Positions 20,438-24,461 of a DNA stretch of 24,461 bases are shown here, one piece after another. Both the position numbers and the translations under genes were made by a program. The stretch is from DAOTWP01 sp034435675. Lineage in GTDB: Bacteria; Chloroflexota; Anaerolineae; Aggregatilineales; Phototrophicaceae. The stretch is from assembly GCA_034435675.1 (NCBI GenBank), contig DAOTWP010000136.1, positions 1-24,461 on the forward strand, read 5' to 3'. Every line of letters starts with the position of its first letter. The stretch's first letter is position 1. The notes under the pieces are model-generated. The model searched no databases. It saw only the letters and a program-made list of their open reading frames with translations, and had not been told where the DNA came from.

Positions 20438-22498
20438 TTAGCCCTCATCCCACTGCAAATCCCACACGGTCAGCGGGTCGCCCAGCAGCACACTGCCATC
20501 GCCCGCCGTATCGCGGAAAATCAGCGTGCCGCGCCAGTAGCCCGCGCTGAACTGTGCGCCAGTGAAGCCCGCCAGCAGCCTGCCGCCCGGCGCAATTTGC
20601 AGCCCGGTCAGGAAACCGGCAGCGCCCGCGGGCACCGCCCCACCGCCGCCCAGATCAATGTCAATGATCTCTGCCGGGTAGGGTCCATGCGGCAGGCGAC
20701 CGGGATTCGCCGCCACCGCGAAGCGCACCGTTTGCGGCGCAATCTGCACGGCAGCGGTCACGATGATGCCGCCGGGCAGGCTGAAAATCTGCGTGCTTTC
20801 GCCGGTGTTCGGATTCACCGCGACCACCTCAATAAACGGCGGCGGGTCGCCAATGCCGACACCATTGCCATAGCCCAGCACGCGCCCGTCGTCCAGCCAG
20901 AACGCCGCGTCAAACGCGCCGATAGGGCGTGTGCCACCGCTGGCAAGGTCATACAGCAGAAAACCAGTAGTTTCGCTGCCGCTTTCGGTCACCAGCAGCG
21001 CGTTGAGGTTGGGGGCAAAGCGCGGGCTGTGATAAAACGGCGGGCTGCCACCCAAGCCGTTCGCCAGCAGCGGCACCGGGTCGCCCCCTGCCAGCGCAAC
21101 CTGCCACACGCCGCTGTCCCGCAGCGTATAGACCAGCGTATCGCCATCTGGGGCAAGTGCCAGATCACGCACGACGCGCTCGCCCAGTTCCAGCAGCGGC
21201 ACGGCATCCTGATCGCCCACCAGCGGCTGCTGCCAGATGGCTTCCCCGGCGGCATAAATCAACCTTGTGTCGCGCACCGTGTAGGCGGTCACTGGGGCTT
21301 CGGCGCGGGTGACGGGCAGCGGCGCACTGTTGGGCGGCATGCGCCAGACCTGCGTGATACCGTTCACATCATCCGCGCGGAAATAGAGCGTCTGTGGCAG
21401 CGCCACACTGACCGACAGCGGCGGCTCCGGCGGACCCCAGCCGTAGGCGACTGCCTCGGCAATCGGCAGCGTAAAACCCTGCCCGGTTTCCGGACTGACC
21501 AGAATCATGATGCCGCTGCGCAGCGCCACCAGCAGCCTGCCTTCCGGTGCCCAGCGCAGCCCGCTGAGGTTGACAGCAGCGGTTTCCGTGCGTTCACGAG
21601 CCGGCACGCCGCCGTTCCAGATGATGCGCACCAGCTTGCCGCTGCCTTCCGGCACATCGGTTTCATTCGCGCCCCGGCTGAAGGCGACTATGCTGCTGTC
21701 ACTGCGCACGTATGGCAGGTAGTAGAAAGCATCCGCCAGCATCAGCACCGTCTGCGCGTTCTGGTTATCCAGATCCATCAGCACCAACCCGCCGACATCC
21801 GGCGCGAACAGAATGCGCCCGCTGTCGTACCATGCCGCGCCGCTGGACGCCGGAAACGCGCTGACCAGCGTCAGCCGCTGCTCATCACGGCGGTAAATCC
21901 ACCAGATATTCTGATCTGCCCCCGCCGCCAGGTAACGTCCATCCGGCGACCAGAGAAGCTGCTGGATATTCGGTTCGGCAGTGTCGAAAAAGCTGCCACC
22001 GCCTGCATCGCGCCCATACAAGCGAATTCCGGTTGTAGTCGTGTAGGCGATAGCATCACCCTGGGGCGACCAGGCGATTGTGTCGCCCTGCCCGCGAAAC
22101 GGTGGAATGCCCGCCGAGACGCCTTCGACCTGGGTTTGTGCCTCGCCGGAAAAATCGCTGACGACCAGCCCGCTTTCTGTGCGGTAGGCGATCCAGTTGC
22201 CGTCCGGCGCAATGCCAAAGTCAATCACAAAGGCGTCTTCCGGTGTGACCGTCGTCACCCCCGCCGCCCCGCGCCCGTAACGCTGCACGGTACCGTTGTT
22301 GAACAGCACATACAGCCCGGCAGGCAAATCGAGCGCATCCTGCGCAGCCAACCAGGACGGCGCAGCCAGCGCCAGCAGCCCCAGCAGCGCCACGCCGCCC
22401 AACACCCCCCGCACTGCCGCCGCAGCAGCGCGTGCGCGCAGCCCCGTTCCTGCACGACCAACCATCCTGACACCTTGACTTCGTAACAGGTTGTGCAT
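20438..22498 (-). CDS. Secreted TolB/WD40-like beta-propeller protein
   Basis: 686 residues from ATG 22498, preceded by AAAGGCAGGG. The N-terminus is long and basic (about 28 residues), followed by a hydrophobic helix (GVLGGVALLGLLALAAPSWLAAQ), probably a cleaved signal peptide near the AAQ or a signal anchor. The rest is beta-rich and built from propeller-type repeats: FGIAPDGNWIAYR, AWSPQGDAIAYT, LWSPDGRYLAAG, LRWAPEGRLLVAL, LALAPDGDTLVYT, PRFAPNLNALLVT, LQIAPGGRLLAGF. The number of repeats suggests two propellers in tandem. No catalytic motif. It may act as an extracytoplasmic binding or scaffold protein and resembles in style the propeller at 13674, though the two are not close copies. 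A TATACT box lies at 22552-22557, 54 bases upstream. Confidence 0.82.
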   Translation of the reverse strand: MHNLLRSQGVRMVGRAGTGLRARAAAAAVRGVLGGVALLGLLALAAPSWLAAQDALDLPAGLYVLFNNGTVQRYGRGAAGVTTVTPEDAFVIDFGIAPDGNWIAYRTESGLVVSDFSGEAQTQVEGVSAGIPPFRGQGDTIAWSPQGDAIAYTTTTGIRLYGRDAGGGSFFDTAEPNIQQLLWSPDGRYLAAGADQNIWWIYRRDEQRLTLVSAFPASSGAAWYDSGRILFAPDVGGLVLMDLDNQNAQTVLMLADAFYYLPYVRSDSSIVAFSRGANETDVPEGSGKLVRIIWNGGVPARERTETAAVNLSGLRWAPEGRLLVALRSGIMILVSPETGQGFTLPIAEAVAYGWGPPEPPLSVSVALPQTLYFRADDVNGITQVWRMPPNSAPLPVTRAEAPVTAYTVRDTRLIYAAGEAIWQQPLVGDQDAVPLLELGERVVRDLALAPDGDTLVYTLRDSGVWQVALAGGDPVPLLANGLGGSPPFYHSPRFAPNLNALLVTESGSETTGFLLYDLASGGTRPIGAFDAAFWLDDGRVLGYGNGVGIGDPPPFIEVVAVNPNTGESTQIFSLPGGIIVTAAVQIAPQTVRFAVAANPGRLPHGPYPAEIIDIDLGGGGAVPAGAAGFLTGLQIAPGGRLLAGFTGAQFSAGYWRGTLIFRDTAGDGSVLLGDPLTVWDLQWDEG

Positions 22499-22764
22499 TG
22501 ACCCTGCCTTTCTGTTTTGTCACTCACCTGAGCATCCGCAGCCTGCGTTCCAGTATAGTCCAGCCGGGCACTTTCGGCGTTCCGGTGCATTCCCACTGAC
22601 TGCCCACCGCTTTCCCGCCGCTGCGTATTGCAGGTTCAGACGGGACGGCATGAATGTCAGGGCGAAACATGCTTCGCCGCTACGAGTGCGCCGCTCAATC
22701 TCACCGGTCTGATTATGCATTATGTCCCGGTGACCCGAATTGACGAATTCTTCGCAGATGACCG

Positions 22765-22793
22765 CTGCCAGTACCGCGCAAGACTGCTATAAT
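22765..22793 (+). promoter_or_regulatory. Promoter of the 145-residue protein gene
   Basis: CTGCCA (22765-22770) and a perfect TATAAT (22788-22793) lie 17 bases apart. The start of transcription would be near 22800, leaving a leader of about 95 bases. Confidence 0.6.
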
Positions 22794-22806
22794 GAGCTTA
22801 CACAAT

Positions 22807-22816
22807 ATAACGTTAT
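22807..22816. promoter_or_regulatory. ATAACGTTAT palindrome at the start of the leader
   Basis: A perfect 10-bp palindrome lies about 7 bases after the predicted transcript start. Its position suits a repressor site, but a 10-bp palindrome is short and could be chance. Confidence 0.25.
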
Positions 22817-22894
22817 CTGATCCCGGCGCTCACCACCCGGTTAGCCTGTTCACGCACAGGGCACAGATAACCATATACCGATGGAGAAACGCTT

Positions 22895-23332
22895 ATGGCA
22901 GCAATGCAACCACCCTCCAGCACTCCGGTCAGTTTTGGCTGGGATGATGAAGCCCACACGACCATTCTGGTGCGTGTAGATGGCAAATGGTCGCTCGACA
23001 CGCACGATCAGGTGATTCGGGGCATCCAGGATCTGAAACGCGACCTGCCCTACGATGTGCATATCATTGTGCAGGTAACCCGCAGCGCCGGACCACCCCC
23101 CAGCGGCGCGATGCAGCGCTGGCAGGCACTGCTCAACGCGCGCGACGATAACGTGGATTATGTGGTTATGGTGGCGGAGAATATCATGGCGCGGGTCTTT
23201 GCTACGCTGGTACTCAGTGTTGTGCCACGTAAAGCCGGCTCGCGGTTGGTGGTGGTCGCCAGTCTGCCCGCCGCGCGCGAAAAGCTGGCGCTGCTGACGC
23301 ACAAACAGCAAACAGCAGCGCAGCAGCGCTGA
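22895..23332 (+). CDS. Conserved-looking 145-residue protein of unknown function, possibly STAS/SpoIIAA-like
   Basis: The ATG is preceded by GGAGA at seven bases and by a good promoter, so expression is likely. The protein is soluble, without signal peptide. After a 15-residue polar start it alternates strands and helices: TTILVRVDGKWSLDTHDQVIRGIQDLKRDL, then VHIIVQVTRSAGPPPSGAMQRWQALL, then VDYVVMVAENIMARVFATLVLSVVP and RLVVVASLPAAREKL. The first strand (VRVDGKWS), the helix after it, and the central hydrophobic strands are compatible with a SpoIIAA/STAS-type fold, but no family motif is decisive. The C-terminus is a Gln/Ala-rich tail. It converges with isocitrate lyase, and its stop lies only five bases before the terminator hairpin. 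No function assigned. Confidence 0.75.
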   Translation: MAAMQPPSSTPVSFGWDDEAHTTILVRVDGKWSLDTHDQVIRGIQDLKRDLPYDVHIIVQVTRSAGPPPSGAMQRWQALLNARDDNVDYVVMVAENIMARVFATLVLSVVPRKAGSRLVVVASLPAAREKLALLTHKQQTAAQQR

Positions 23333-23337
23333 GCAAT

Positions 23338-23375
23338 AAAAAGCCCCCGCCGCCGGGGCACACCGGCGCAGGGGC
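23338..23375 (-). terminator. Rho-independent terminator for isocitrate lyase
   Basis: On the minus strand a long GC stem (GCCCC with GGGGC, then CGCCGG with CCGGCG, with a small internal bulge) is followed directly by TTTTTATT. It lies about 95 bases past the isocitrate lyase stop and directly after the convergent gene, whose transcripts it may also end. Confidence 0.75.
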
Positions 23376-23420
23376 AACTGCGAAAGGGTTTTGCAGGAGG
23401 ATGTTGTCAGTCCGTGCGCT

Positions 23421-23438
23421 GGCATGACCGGTCATGCC
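23421..23438. promoter_or_regulatory. Perfect 18-bp palindrome downstream of isocitrate lyase
   Basis: GGCATGACCGGTCATGCC is an exact palindrome without a central gap. It lies between the isocitrate lyase stop (23471) and its terminator, so it would be in the 3' untranslated part. It could be a binding site for a dimeric protein; as RNA it has no loop of its own, so a hairpin would need to open its centre. Confidence 0.6.
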
Positions 23439-23470
23439 CAACCCGCCATGCGCTCAGGATCAGCCAGCGA

Positions 23471-24461
<991 letters not shown>

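Larger units (their letters stand above)
22499..22894. other. Divergent intergenic region between propeller and 145-residue protein genes
   Basis: 396 bases. It holds the ribosome site and a TATACT (22552-22557, minus) for the propeller gene, a well-matched plus-strand promoter at 22765-22793 and a 10-bp palindrome at 22807-22816. I see no gene in 22600-22740. Confidence 0.55.

Noticed and set aside
20150..22486. Plus-strand open frame of 778 codons antisense to the propeller gene
   Set aside because: Gln/Arg/His-rich with no hydrophobic core or motif; the minus-strand frame has a signal peptide and propeller repeats. High GC keeps the antisense frame open.

Overview
The window reads as a chromosomal segment of a Chloroflexota bacterium, most likely Anaerolineae-like. 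I infer this from the high GC content, the large multi-pass PTPS_related (PF10131) and DUF2723 membrane proteins, the secreted and lipid-anchored proteins with Thr/Pro-rich linkers and SH3b or propeller domains, and GGGCGC-type hairpins between genes. I could not confirm the taxon by search. There are 20 protein genes (two cut by the window edges), no rRNA, tRNA or CRISPR array, and no intact transposase.

Layout. Positions 1-915 (-) hold a DUF2723 membrane glycosyltransferase-like gene cut by the left edge. Positions 1143-2383 (-) hold two tandem Bcp-type peroxiredoxins; the upstream one has no cysteine at all. A PF10131-like membrane protein (2713-5244, +), a stand-alone receiver protein (5356-5721, +), a small unassigned protein (5827-6306, -) and an SH3b lipoprotein (6546-8033, +) follow. 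The intergenic stretch 8034-8520 carries two different inverted-repeat elements of about 140 bp.

Positions 8521-11812 are the most unusual part. A 544-residue protein (-) joins an isochorismatase/nicotinamidase-like domain without the catalytic triad to a two-helix membrane domain and a helical tail. It is divergently transcribed, from a spacer with two consensus -10 boxes, away from an alpha/beta-hydrolase-fold protein that has lost its nucleophile and its catalytic His, followed by an overlapping SDR gene. A PIN-domain gene without a clear start or an antitoxin follows.

Positions 12332-13643 (-) hold a YkvA/DUF1232 protein and an intact carboxylesterase-like hydrolase. Positions 13674-16922 (+) hold a membrane-anchored beta-propeller and a secreted DUF3352-like protein. 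An ArsR/SmtB metal sensor (17215-17568, +) converges on a two-component system: an OmpR-type regulator (19319-19999, -) and its HAMP histidine kinase (17596-19137, -). A second secreted propeller protein (20438-22498, -), a 145-residue protein of unknown function (22895-23332, +) and the 3' part of isocitrate lyase (23471-24461, -, glyoxylate shunt) complete the window.

How the genes relate. Most genes look like chromosomal housekeeping and cell-surface functions rather than one pathway. The real couplings I can support are the regulator-kinase pair, the overlapping hydrolase-SDR pair, the peroxiredoxin tandem and the divergent 8521-11812 module. A recurring theme is enzyme folds whose catalytic residues have been replaced: the Bcp paralogue, the isochorismatase-like domain, the alpha/beta hydrolase, and possibly the SDR.
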